From: Paraescarpia echinospica | Taxonomy: Eukaryota; Annelida; Polychaeta; Sabellida; Siboglinidae | Length of the DNA stretch: 64,000 nucleotides | NCBI GenBank assembly: GCA_020002185.1 | Contig: CM034536.1 | Span: 14,605,199 to 14,669,198, forward strand | Direction: 5' to 3' | Shown: positions 54,012 to 64,000 of the stretch, in pieces | Position numbering within the stretch: position 1 is the stretch's first letter | How the letters are laid out: the number at the start of each line of letters is the position of its first letter | Program-made: the position numbers and the translations under genes | Notes under the pieces: model-generated | Database searches by the model: none | The model's input: only the letters and a program-made list of their open reading frames with translations | Told to the model about the DNA's origin: nothing

Positions 54012-55011
54012 NNNNNNNNNNNNNNNNNNNNNNNNNNNNNNNNNNNNNNNNNNNNNNNNNNNNNNNNNNNNNNNNNNNNNNNNNNNNNNNNNNNNNNNNN
54101 NNNNNNNNNNNNNNNNNNNNNNNNNNNNNNNNNNNNNNNNNNNNNNNNNNNNNNNNNNNNNNNNNNNNNNNNNNNNNNNNNNNNNNNNNNNNNNNNNNNN
54201 NNNNNNNNNNNNNNNNNNNNNNNNNNNNNNNNNNNNNNNNNNNNNNNNNNNNNNNNNNNNNNNNNNNNNNNNNNNNNNNNNNNNNNNNNNNNNNNNNNNN
54301 NNNNNNNNNNNNNNNNNNNNNNNNNNNNNNNNNNNNNNNNNNNNNNNNNNNNNNNNNNNNNNNNNNNNNNNNNNNNNNNNNNNNNNNNNNNNNNNNNNNN
54401 NNNNNNNNNNNNNNNNNNNNNNNNNNNNNNNNNNNNNNNNNNNNNNNNNNNNNNNNNNNNNNNNNNNNNNNNNNNNNNNNNNNNNNNNNNNNNNNNNNNN
54501 NNNNNNNNNNNNNNNNNNNNNNNNNNNNNNNNNNNNNNNNNNNNNNNNNNNNNNNNNNNNNNNNNNNNNNNNNNNNNNNNNNNNNNNNNNNNNNNNNNNN
54601 NNNNNNNNNNNNNNNNNNNNNNNNNNNNNNNNNNNNNNNNNNNNNNNNNNNNNNNNNNNNNNNNNNNNNNNNNNNNNNNNNNNNNNNNNNNNNNNNNNNN
54701 NNNNNNNNNNNNNNNNNNNNNNNNNNNNNNNNNNNNNNNNNNNNNNNNNNNNNNNNNNNNNNNNNNNNNNNNNNNNNNNNNNNNNNNNNNNNNNNNNNNN
54801 NNNNNNNNNNNNNNNNNNNNNNNNNNNNNNNNNNNNNNNNNNNNNNNNNNNNNNNNNNNNNNNNNNNNNNNNNNNNNNNNNNNNNNNNNNNNNNNNNNNN
54901 NNNNNNNNNNNNNNNNNNNNNNNNNNNNNNNNNNNNNNNNNNNNNNNNNNNNNNNNNNNNNNNNNNNNNNNNNNNNNNNNNNNNNNNNNNNNNNNNNNNN
55001 NNNNNNNNNNN
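54012..55011. other. Assembly gap of exactly 1,000 N
   Basis: Lies inside the polymerase B gene. Since about 2 kb of coding sequence is missing, the real distance is likely longer than the placeholder. Confidence 0.95.
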
Positions 55012-55543
55012 ATTGCCATGGCGATGGTGGTGGCATTCTCTCTAATGAATATTTTTCGACCGTCGCTATTTATAACGACGACGGTGACGGTGGTGGTGGT
55101 GGTAAGTACACCCTAGCGGGGAGAATGTGTGGTGGTAGTGGTGGTTTTTCTAACTAACCCTAGCGGTGGTTTTTTCTAACTGTGTGGTAACTGGTGGTAA
55201 GTACACCCTAGCGGGAAGAATGTGTGGTGGTGGTTTTTCTAACTAGCGGTGGTTTTTTCTAACTGTGTGGTAACTAACCCTAGCGGTGGTGTGTAGCGGG
55301 ATTTCTAACTAGGTAACTCGGATTTTTCTAACTAGCGGTGGTTTTTTCTAACTGTGTGCTAACTAACCCTAGCGGTGGTGTGTAGCGGGATTTCTAACTA
55401 GGTAACTCGGATTTTTCTAACTAGCGGTGGTTTTTTCTAACTGTGTGCTAACTAACCCTAGCGGTGGTGTGTAGCGGGATGTCTAACTGAGCGGTAATTT
55501 TTCTAACTAGTCAACTCGGAAACGGAAAGAACATTTTCAACGT
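55012..55543. repeat. Non-coding tandem repeats including an 89-bp unit
   Basis: From about 55250 to 55510 a unit containing GTGTAGCGGGATTTCTAACTAG and GCGGTGGTTTTTTCTAACTGTGTG repeats with period 89 (GTGTAGCGGGA at 55291, 55380 and 55469). Shorter CCCTAGCGGG/GGTGGTTTTTCTAAC words fill 55085-55250. CTAGCGGTG words also occur near the left promoter and in the terminal repeat. The region lies between polymerase B and the last alternative exon. Confidence 0.75.
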
Positions 55544-55549
55544 TTTATT
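55544..55549 (-). terminator. Polyadenylation signal of the alternative-exon unit (copy 2)
   Basis: AATAAA on the minus strand, about 65 bp after the stop of exon D; the only polyA signal after any of the four exons, so all splice forms may share it. Confidence 0.5.
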
Positions 55550-55612
55550 CGGTACTTTTACAACAGTGTGAAGTCTTCGTTTCGATAGCAAGCAAATTCT
55601 ACTAGTGTTCGT

Positions 55613-56260
55613 TCATTCAAGTCCGCTCCGACGTTGCACGTACGTGTGCACGGCCGACTCCAGTTGCACGCGATTCATGTAATCTCGCCAATTCGTACCC
55701 AACAACCAGTTGGATACGAATTGGACCAAATACAATTCTCCTGCACGGCCCGTTTGCGGCTGCTGATCACCGGAAGAAATCGTCACCGTCGTTTCGCTTA
55801 GAATATGGACAAGTCTCGTAAAACACGGAATAAGTGATCGTCGTAAGAATGTTTCCATGACCTCGTTGAAGTGCCGCGTCACGATACACCCCGGCTTAAC
55901 GTAACGTTGCATGTAGACGCGATTCGGCCGCCCCGCGCGATAGCCGGTCATGTGAACGTAGGGGCAGCCTTCATTTGACTCGCATAGTCCGCAATGGTCT
56001 CGTGCCTTCTCTAGGACCATTTCCCCGATAGTCTCGGCGATGAGATCCATCGCCAGTCGTTCGTAACGCACGATCAACTGACTCCGGCTCGGCACGACGA
56101 GTTGCCGACATGTCCCCAGCTCCTCCGATACGCTCCAGTACGGTCCCATCGTCGCCAGGCTGTCGTTATACGTCGGTGGAGGGGGGCGCGTTCGGGGTCC
56201 CAGCGCCTCCTCAATTATTGCGTCCAATACGTGAACGTCACGTATTCCTCCGCCACTACC
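55613..56260 (-). CDS. Alternative 3' exon D (copy 2)
   Basis: Same 215-residue reading as 13340-13987: it opens in phase 0 straight after the acceptor CTTTGTGCTGTAG (56262-56261) and carries the PPxY motif and the cysteine cluster. The copies are nearly identical and both intact, so this exon is the best-supported coding exon of the cassette. Confidence 0.6.
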   Translation of the reverse strand, partial: GSGGGIRDVHVLDAIIEEALGPRTRPPPPTYNDSLATMGPYWSVSEELGTCRQLVVPSRSQLIVRYERLAMDLIAETIGEMVLEKARDHCGLCESNEGCPYVHMTGYRAGRPNRVYMQRYVKPGCIVTRHFNEVMETFLRRSLIPCFTRLVHILSETTVTISSGDQQPQTGRAGELYLVQFVSNWLLGTNWRDYMNRVQLESAVHTYVQRRSGLE

Positions 56261-56278
56261 CTACAGCACAAAGCAGTT

Positions 56279-56362
56279 CTACTCTTTACGTGATATCACC
56301 GTCAGCAACGCGTGTATGAAGTCGCTCATACATTCACGTCTGGCGTGTTGCATCAGAGCGTC
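56279..56362 (-). CDS. Alternative 3' exon C (copy 2)
   Basis: 84 nt, phase 0 after the acceptor ATATGTTGTAG, same 27-residue product as in copy 1. Confidence 0.35.
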   Translation of the reverse strand, partial: DALMQHARRECMSDFIHALLTVISRKE

Positions 56363-56384
56363 CTACAACATATTATTATTATTA

Positions 56385-56531
56385 TTAGTTCTCATCCTCC
56401 TCCTTCTCCTCCACTGATCCCGCCGGCACACCTCGTTCCAACAACGTTCTTACGAACGTTGCAACCTCGTCGTACTGAGCGCGAATCCTTTCGTTGTTCG
56501 CAAGCATTTTTTGGAGTACGCAGCGCACTTC
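56385..56531 (-). CDS. Alternative 3' exon B (copy 2)
   Basis: 49 codons including the stop, one more than copy 1. The end changes from EEKENED to EEKEEDEN, followed by a longer TAA-type repeat before the next acceptor. Reading frame and acidic character are kept in spite of the length change, which argues for selection on the frame. Confidence 0.45.
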   Translation of the reverse strand, partial: EVRCVLQKMLANNERIRAQYDEVATFVRTLLERGVPAGSVEEKEEDEN

Positions 56532-56553
56532 CTAAAGCACATAAAGCACAACT

Positions 56554-56748
56554 GTTAGTACATCAAACTACTACGAAATAGGCTTGCTTCATAGGCCAAC
56601 CAAAACGCTTTTATATATTGTTCGGCCGACTCGGCTAATAGTTCAAAGCTCTGCTTGCTTAGTTCCAGCCCTGACGATCTCTCATTCGTTGTCGTTCGTT
56701 GGCGTGCTTCAATAAATCTACCAGTAGCGGCCAATTTTCCTCCTCTTC
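56554..56748 (-). pseudogene. Alternative 3' exon A (copy 2), one-base deletion
   Basis: One G fewer than copy 1 in a G run (CAGGGCTGG against CAGGGGCTGG, ~56679) shifts the frame and creates an early stop. The downstream part remains open only in a different frame. Either this copy is damaged here or one of the two assemblies has a homopolymer error. Confidence 0.5.
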
Positions 56749-56774
56749 CTACAAACAACACAACAACAACAACA

Positions 56775-57557
56775 TTAGTCATCGTCGTCGTCATATCTTT
56801 TTAGTGTGCGGACTGTATACGAGGGGTCCCCGTTCCAAGTCGTCTTCCGCACACTAATCTCCACTTTAGTACCGGTTAACTCGAGCACGGTATCGCGGAG
56901 ATCCTCCTCGTTCAATTCCGTCAGGTACTCGGCCGTGAACTCGACGAGATTAGACATTTGGCTATCGAACAACGTAAGCCAAAGCTCATCTTCGTCCTCC
57001 TCGCCGTCCTTCACCATCACACGCAACGCGAAGAAATATTTCGGTACAAACACTTCCCCGTGCGTTCGACATATCAGGACCCTGTCTTTGTTTGTCTGTA
57101 ATTTTCGCCGACAACGGGAACATCCCAAATAGGTGGTGCCGGGTTCGCCTTTGTACGAGACGGCCTCAATCGTAACGGGTGACAGGATTCTATATACGCC
57201 GTTGACGGCGCAGTTCAGATGTCTCAGACTCACCGCTGTGGCGCGTGTCGACGCCGTCGAATCGCGTTCCATCGATCCACTCCGCGACAGGACCGGGGGC
57301 TGCGCTGCCGTCTCGTCGGGCTGTTCCAAGCGTGCCTCTTCGGCGCTCCGTTTTCGACCGACCGTCAACGGAGCCGCGATCAGCGTAACGGGACGCTTAA
57401 CGGGCGGTGACACCCCCGTTGACAAGGCTGCAATCAGTGCCGAAGGTTGACTGCTGCTGGTCGAAGGTTGACTGCTGCTGGCCGCCGCCTTCATCGACTG
57501 CTTACGCGGCGCCCTCGGCTTTTTTGTTTGTTGTTGTTGTTGACTTTCATCGGCCAT
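56775..57557 (-). CDS. RPA-like zinc/OB-fold protein (copy 2)
   Basis: 260 residues. Compared with copy 1, one codon is missing and one Lys is replaced in the N-terminal Gln run, and one Ala is Val near the end. The donor GCG|GTGAGT is kept (GT at 57233-57232), leaving 108 codons in phase 0 for splicing to the exons below. A TATA box lies at 57654-57648, upstream on the minus strand. Confidence 0.7.
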   Translation of the reverse strand: MADESQQQQQTKKPRAPRKQSMKAAASSSQPSTSSSQPSALIAALSTGVSPPVKRPVTLIAAPLTVGRKRSAEEARLEQPDETAAQPPVLSRSGSMERDSTASTRATAVSLRHLNCAVNGVYRILSPVTIEAVSYKGEPGTTYLGCSRCRRKLQTNKDRVLICRTHGEVFVPKYFFALRVMVKDGEEDEDELWLTLFDSQMSNLVEFTAEYLTELNEEDLRDTVLELTGTKVEISVRKTTWNGDPSYTVRTLKRYDDDDD

Positions 57558-58564
57558 GTTGCGGAAGAACGTCTGCTGCTTGCTGCTCTGTATAAAGAAT
57601 ACACGGTTAGAAGTTCGCCGTCATACGATATAACATTTTCTCAGCCGTTATATACCTTTTCCAAATAACACGCATGCGCACTTCACCCTAATATTCAATT
57701 ATCAGTGTGAGTGCCTCGTACATTTCAGACATTTTGTTTTCGAAAAAAAGCATCCGGTCACCTCGGTACATTCGCCGTTAAATCTCTCCTTACATCGATT
57801 TTCTCTAATATCGATGCACCTCGCGTGTCCTGACTCCACAGAGAATCTATACAACGTTTAGTTTCGTGCTTTTAACGTTTCGTTTATTGTTTTTGAAATG
57901 TCATTGTCTACACTATAACGCGCATGCGCACTTCACTCATATCCTTATCTTTTTTTCAATTATCGTTGCGCATACTTCATCCAACCCAGGCATTTTGTTT
58001 TCGGAAAAAAGTTAGCGTTCACGTCAGTGCATACATCTTAAAATGTGACTTTTACCGCAAATTTCCCTAATATCTATACATCTCGTGTGTCCTGATCCCC
58101 CAGCGATCTTATACAACGTTTTATTTCGCGCTTTTAACGTTTCATTTATCGTTTGTAAAAATCCATTGTTCTCCGTTCACATTCCAACTCGTTAAGTCAC
58201 GCGCAACAGATGTCACACATGTGCGCTTAACGCATTCCGTTTACTCTCCGAGGAATTTGTTTTAGGAAAAAAAGCTAACGTTCACGTCAGTGCATTCATC
58301 GTCAAATGTGACTTTTACCGCAAATTTCTCTAATATACAATCATCTCGTGTTTCCTGACCCTCCAGTGATCGTATATAACGTTTAATTTCGTACTTTTAA
58401 CGTTTCGTTTAACGTTTGTAAAAATCCCTTTGTTCTCCGTTCACGTGTCAATCAAAATCAGTCGTAGTGTCATGCGCCGCCGCCGGTGTTTTCACGACGC
58501 GCACATTTCATACACGATTTTACAACCACGCAAACACGTCGTCTCCACCCATCGCTCTCACAAC
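57558..58564. promoter_or_regulatory. Divergent control region with tripled repeat (copy 2)
   Basis: Mirror image of 11037-12041, with the same three ~265-bp units and the TATA box for the RPA-like gene. Only scattered substitutions separate the two. Confidence 0.6.
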
Positions 58565-59334
58565 ATGGCCCCAACGAAAACACGGTAAGACATTTTATTT
58601 AAATTGTTAAACAGTGCTTACATGCATGCATTTTTTAAATGCATGTTTTTATTATTTAAATGTTTTACTAGTATGCACGTTTTTATTGTTGTAATGCATG
58701 TTTTCACTAGTTTTGCATGCATGCATTTTATTTATGTTTTTTATTATTTAAATGTTTTACTAGTATGCACGTTTTCACTAGTTTTACCGGTTAAACATGC
58801 ATTTTATTTAAATGCATGTTTTTATTGTTAAACATGTATTTTATTTAAATGCACGTTTTTATTGTTGTTTAATGCATACTAGTACGCATTTTACCGTTTA
58901 AACATTTTATTTAAACAATGTATTTTACCAAGACAGTATTTACTATCTCACTCATTTTATTCATCCTTTGTCTATTTCATAGACCGATCCGACTGCCTAC
59001 AAGGGGCGAATATAGCCCGCGTAGGGCGATTGGCCTCCCCGACGCGTCGACGACAAAGTCGATACCAACATGTAGGGTCACGCCGACCGTCCGTGCGCCG
59101 GCTTCCAATGACACAACAGCGCCGGATGTCACAGCAGCAGCAGCAGCTTACGACAGTGACGATGACGATGAAATCGTTCCCGATTTAGCGCGCGTGTTTC
59201 TGATGAAGCAACCTAACGGTCTATGGAGAACAGTTACGCCTCCAGAACTCTATCGGCGGGAAGGCTTCGGTCTTCCGCCGGCCGCGAGCGACAGGCACCA
59301 ACCCGTCGGTCGCGAGCGAACGCTACCATATTAA
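58565..59334 (+). CDS. Two-exon outward gene of the Polinton right end (copy 2)
   Basis: Exon 1 is 58565-58584 (donor CACG|GTAAGA), exon 2 is 58983-59334 after ATTTCATAG, for 123 residues. A one-base deletion near 59287 relative to copy 1 alters the last residues and ends the protein earlier, at a stop overlapping an AATAAA-like TTAATAAATA. An alternative acceptor CATCCAG (59512-59513) would join the same exon 1 in frame to a 64-codon open stretch ending at 59706. The intron is the palindrome-rich repeat described for copy 1. Confidence 0.5.
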
Positions 59335-59629
59335 TAAATATTCCAGTCACTACTCACGTTTTCACGCGTCAATTTTCAATGCATAAACACCCTACTGAAT
59401 GTTAGTGTATTTATGCATTTGATAATCCCACGACTAGACGTATTTAAACGCATTGCTTTCGTTTTAATCCGTCCACCAGAACAACGCCGTTAGCCAGCTA
59501 TGCTGTCATCCAGGGGTCAGAGACCAGTAGGGCAGCAGCCCTTATCGCTGCAGCAGTCGTCGTCGCTCCTCTTGCTGTCAACATCACATACGGGGACATC
59601 TCAACGTTTATACAATGGTTTTAATACAC

Positions 59630-60000
59630 AATGGTTAGCGTATTGCTTACGTCAGCACAACTCCTACCCCAGCGTATTGCTTACGTCAGCACTACCCCAG
59701 TTATAAGTGGTCCGTTTATTTAATACACAATGGTTAGCGTATTGCTTACGTCAGCACAACTCCTACCCCAGCGTATTGCTTACCCCAGTGGTCCGTTTAT
59801 TTAATACACAATGGTTAGCGTATTGCTTACGTCAGCACAACTCTACCCCAACGTATTGCTTACTCCAGTTATAGGTGGTCCACTTCACTTTAGCGTGGTT
59901 ATAAAAACGAAACTAAACTTATATACTTTAGCATGGTTATAAAGTACGAAACTAAACTTATATACTTTATTATTAAACGCATTATTGCTTACGTCAGCGC
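59630..60000. promoter_or_regulatory. Repeated bZIP-type sites inside the terminus (copy 2)
   Basis: ATTGCTTACGTCA (reverse of TGACGTAAGCAAT) near 59642, 59677, 59741, 59822 and 59983, in the same tandem arrangement as in copy 1. Confidence 0.5.
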
Positions 60001-60302
60001 GCTCTAGGTACGGCGTTGATCGCTAGGACTAAAATACTCTCCGCACTCACCGCTAGGTGGCATCTCTCTAGTGTACTGTCAATCATTCAATTAGTATCAA
60101 ATTACATCGCTCATCAATCACGTTTTTTATAAGTAGGTTTCCCAAACTCATTAGTGTCAACCACGAAGCCTTTGATCTTTTTTTATGCATAGGATTAGTC
60201 TCGCATTATTGCTGACTCAGCGATGTGCAAAAGCCATTAGCGGGTCATTAAATTCTTTTTTATAAGTAGGCTTTTGAGATCGAACAGCTCACTCTATCTA
60301 CT
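59974..60302 (-). repeat. Polinton right terminal inverted repeat
   Basis: Reverse complement of 44794-45122 without gaps. The flanking bases 60303-60308 are AACGTT, which do not match the left flank TATATG. Confidence 0.95.
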
Positions 60303-61339
<1,037 letters not shown>

Positions 61340-61540
61340 ATATATTCATATAAAGCTAGGTTTCTGCCACAGGCCGTATCCTCAGATGACCGCCATATTG
61401 TAATTGAAGGTGGCAGCCATAGAAATGTATTAACCAAATCGCTGAACTTCTAAGCAACATAGAAATATGTTCTTGGTGTCTAAACCATAATTTTCAGGGT
61501 CAAGGAATTCATTTCTGCACCCACAGTGCACTAGCTCGTA

Positions 61541-63134
61541 TCACGACATCGATGCCTCTGGTAGAACAGTCCAGAATGGTTTCCATCCTGTGTCACTTGG
61601 ACTCCAACCCCAATGTCCGGGACTTGACAGGTGGGGAGCTGGCACACGAGCTTGTGACAACACATATCCGGCCTGGTACACAACCCGTCTGACATGCTGG
61701 AACAATGCAGCTTTGGTTGGCGGGACATTCTCAATGGTACGGGATCCCTGGGCGAAGATGTACTTTCTTGTCTCGTCCACCTTACTAAGTGTACACGTCC
61801 AGTTGTACATGACGACGGCGAACCTTTCGATCTCATCTAGAATAGGTGGGTCGACTTCTTCCGATGAGAGTGTGAGGAAGGCATCTGTTACAGACGGACA
61901 TGCCGTCCATGCCAACCATGCCGACTTCCTTCCTCGGCCGAGGAAGCAGGAGACAGTGTCACACCCGCTCAGGACTTGAAACAGCATTAATGCTCTAGAT
62001 TTCAACACACCTAATTTGTTTGCAATAGCATGAATTGCAATATGACGAAAGTGAGAACCAACGCCGAAGTTGACCCACAGTTCATCAATCCCAAGAGCAT
62101 GGAAATGGCCTACCGGCAAAACAACCACATCTGTATCCACTGCCCGGGTGGCCACTTTGGAAAGTCCTTGTTTCACGCAATATGCCACATTGAGTAGCAT
62201 GCGCGTGTCCGCCTCTTCGTGTGTGCACGGCTAAAGGTACCCTGTGTCTCCAATGTCATTCTGGTTTGCGGTCACAAGTGTGTCATCTTTTGTGCTGATG
62301 AGTATCTTTCCACCGGCATCGTATGACCTGATACATTCTAACTATTAATAGCTCATCTTTGTTCTGCTCAATCCTCAGGAAACTCCCAGTGTGTTGGAAT
62401 GGGTGTTCCTGCAAGAACTCTCTGCCGTTGTATTGTTCTGTTATTCACTCGGCGTTCCTTTGTTGATTGTTTGAGACTGTCAGCAAAACACCTATCCCAT
62501 TCAATGTCGACTCTACTGACAGTTACTAGCTGGGAGGTAATATATGGAATAAATATTTGCTGAGCTGAGCATAATCACCATATGTCCGACTAGCCCCTGG
62601 GCTGAGCATGTGTATGATGGCAGCACCATCTAAAACCTTTGCATCGACATATGGAGCGTTCTCTGACGAGGAATCAAATGTTGTTAGGCATTCCAGTAAG
62701 TCATATTTCGATCTATACCGGAGTTGTCCCATATCAGAAACAGACGTAGGACACGTCTGATTTTCGTGTTGAAAGAAACGGTCCAGGTCTCCATGTCTGT
62801 TCTGGCAAGCTATGTAGAGCCTTGCAAACACATTGCAGTTTGTCTTCAGTGATGCAAATTGCTCTTTGCTACTTGATGTTTGCTGTTGTCGAGGCAATCT
62901 AAAGAGAGGCAATTTGTTTTTCGAGATAATATCACTGAGTGGTTTGCTAGGTGTGCCTTTTATTATGTCCTCCACGTAGCTTTTGTATTGTCTTTTCCAG
63001 ATATCCTCAGCTGTGTAGACTGTTTGCACCATGTCTTTGTTCATGACGACCTGTGTATCAAGTGTCAGCATATCACCGCTATCTTCAAGGAATGGGTTGC
63101 TCATGTCTTCAATTGTTGACACCATCGTCGACAC
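61541..63134 (-). pseudogene. Academ-like nuclease-region remnant
   Basis: The upstream part (63134-62526) has STIEDMSNPFLEDSGDMLTL, FARLYIACQNRHGDLDRFFQ and a VLDGAAIIHMLSPGAS block. The downstream part, from an EEADTRM motif just above 62200 to 61541, has KVATRAVDTDVVVLPV, FQVLSGCDTVSCFLGRGRKS and ENVPPTKAALFQH. The acidic residues in EEAD, DTD and GCD suit a FEN/XPG-type (PIN-like) nuclease active site. The stretch 62225-62525 is out of frame. It complements the N-terminal remnant at 21060-23274: together they cover most of the family, which I know only as multicopy and uncharacterised. Confidence 0.6.
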
Positions 63135-63139
63135 TTTTT

Positions 63140-63790
63140 ACTAAACTAAACAGTCATATCGAATTTTACATGCCGGCCATCTGGTATTTTATTATGGCCA
63201 TCATCGGAGGATACAGTATGTGGCAGGGATTAATTCCTTGACCCTGACAATGTTGGTTAAGACACAACAAAATTATGTTTCTATGTTGCTTAGAAGTTGC
63301 GCGACTTGGTTAATAGATATTCATGGCGTTCTGAATTTCAATATGGCGGTCATCTGAGGATATGGCATGTGGTAGAAATGGATTCCTTGACCCTGAAAAT
63401 GATGGTTTATACAACAAGGACATGTTTCTATGTTGTTTAGAAGTTGAGCGACTTGGTTGTTAAATTTCCATGGCGGCCATCTTGAATTCCAATATGGCGG
63501 TCATCTGTGGTTACGGCCTGTGGCAGAAGTGAATTCCTTGACCATGAACATGATGGTTTAGATACCAAGAACATGTTTCTATATTGCTTAGAAGCTGAGC
63601 AACGTGGTTAATAGATTTCTATGACAGCCATCTTAAATTCCAATATGGCGGTCCTCTGAGGATACGTAATATGGCTAAGATTAATTCGTTGACCCTAAAA
63701 ATGACGGTTTAGACACCAAGAACGTGTTTCTATGTTGTTTAGATGCCGAGAAACTTTTTCCAAGACGGCCATTTTTTAAATCAAGATAGC
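63140..63790 (+). repeat. ~150-bp tandem repeat, about four units
   Basis: GGCGGTCATCTG and variants at 63196, 63345, 63496 and 63647 give periods of 149-151. Each unit also contains AATTCCTTGACCCTGAAAATGATGG and ATGTTTCTATGTTG. Units are diverged. Confidence 0.8.
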
Positions 63791-63814
63791 GGCTAGATAC
63801 CATGTCGATGGGTA

Positions 63815-63816
<2 letters not shown>

Positions 63817-63848
<32 letters not shown>
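63817..63848. repeat. (TA)n microsatellite
   Basis: Alternating TA tract. Confidence 0.9.
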
Positions 63849-63849
<1 letters not shown>

Positions 63850-63941
63850 GTTTGATGGCTGCAGTCTTCTAAGTATTCTGGAATATTTGGTAGTGACATA
63901 TGTTCGCTACATATGCGCATCTAAAATATGACGGCGCAAAG

Positions 63942-64000
63942 TGCAATAACAAAGTTGTCATTCACTGTCTCAAGCAACCAACACGAAACATTACGGCAAG
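63942..64000. repeat. Terminal overlap, right copy
   Basis: Identical to bases 1-59; see the left copy for interpretation. Confidence 0.9.

Larger units (their letters stand above)
44794..60302 (+). mobile_element. Polinton/Maverick (adintovirus-like) element, copy 2, with internal gap
   Basis: It is bounded by 329-bp inverted repeats beginning AGTAGATAG. It encodes the defining Polinton set: retroviral-type integrase, packaging ATPase, minor and major capsid proteins, adenain-like protease and protein-primed DNA polymerase B. The interior is much richer in GC and CpG than the flanks. One 1,000-N gap lies in polymerase B. The apparent length is 15.5 kb including the placeholder, typical of the group. 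The left (44794-54011) and right (55012-60302) parts come from different contigs and may not belong to the same insertion. Confidence 0.95.
61340..63790 (-). mobile_element. Second Academ-like fragment between inverted tandem repeats
   Basis: A minus-strand gene remnant lies between sequences that are inverted copies of each other. At 61350-61515 the words GATGACCGCCATATTG, AGCAACATAGAAA and GGTCAAGGAATTCATTTCTGC appear, and the same words appear inverted and tandemly repeated at 63140-63790. I read this as a DNA transposon with subterminal tandem repeats, internally truncated. Confidence 0.5.

Overview
This window is nuclear DNA of a marine-invertebrate-type animal. The evidence is an AT-rich background with (CA)n and (TA)n microsatellites, spliced exons of a Golgi carbohydrate sulfotransferase, V-tailed tRNA-derived SINEs, two classes of non-LTR retrotransposon, a pogo-like DNA transposon and, above all, a Polinton/Maverick (adintovirus-like) element. 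I cannot name the species. Two runs of exactly 1,000 N (14033-15032 and 54012-55011) divide the scaffold into three contigs. The last 59 bases repeat the first 59, so the record is either circularly permuted or part of a tandem arrangement with period 63,941.

Layout. 1-9297: host DNA with a ~3 kb repeat arm (2830-5745), an AT hairpin and a SINE. 9298-14032: the right half of a Polinton, in inverted orientation. 15033-16723: 5' part of a CR1-like retrotransposon (minus strand). 17557-17684: a lone membrane-anchor exon paralogous to the sulfotransferase exon. 19963-23839: a DNA transposon with long terminal inverted repeats and a decayed multi-frame gene. 24561-29560: a CR1/Jockey-group retrotransposon (minus strand) with L1-type ORF1. 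30487-34010: inverted second copy of the 3 kb arm. 37472-40976: a complete but decayed pogo/Tigger-like transposon with TA target duplication. 41162-43369: the sulfotransferase gene. 44794-60302: a Polinton with 329-bp terminal inverted repeats. 61340-63790: a fragment of the gene family seen at 19963-23839, between inverted copies of a ~150-bp tandem repeat.

The Polinton is GC- and CpG-rich compared with the host. Its rightward block, behind a TATA box, encodes a NADAR-domain protein, packaging ATPase, several small conserved Polinton proteins, a retrovirus-type integrase with chromodomain (broken in frame), minor capsid, a basic core-like protein, major capsid and an adenain-like protease. 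Protein-primed DNA polymerase B runs leftward, convergent with the protease, and its N-terminal part lies in the gap. The right end, present twice, carries an early-looking unit. An RPA-like zinc/OB-fold protein gene contains an in-phase splice donor. It is followed by four ORFs that lack an ATG, each opening exactly at a 3' splice site in the same phase, with stop codons at or just before the next acceptor. A divergent two-exon gene reads out toward the terminal repeat, which carries repeated bZIP-type sites. I consider this alternative-acceptor cassette the most novel item in the window.

Scaffold order should be treated with caution. The 6 bases outside the left terminus at 44794 (TATATG) match, as a target-site duplication, the bases outside the inverted right terminus at 9298 rather than those outside 60302. 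This suggests that contig 1 in reverse is the true continuation of the left half.
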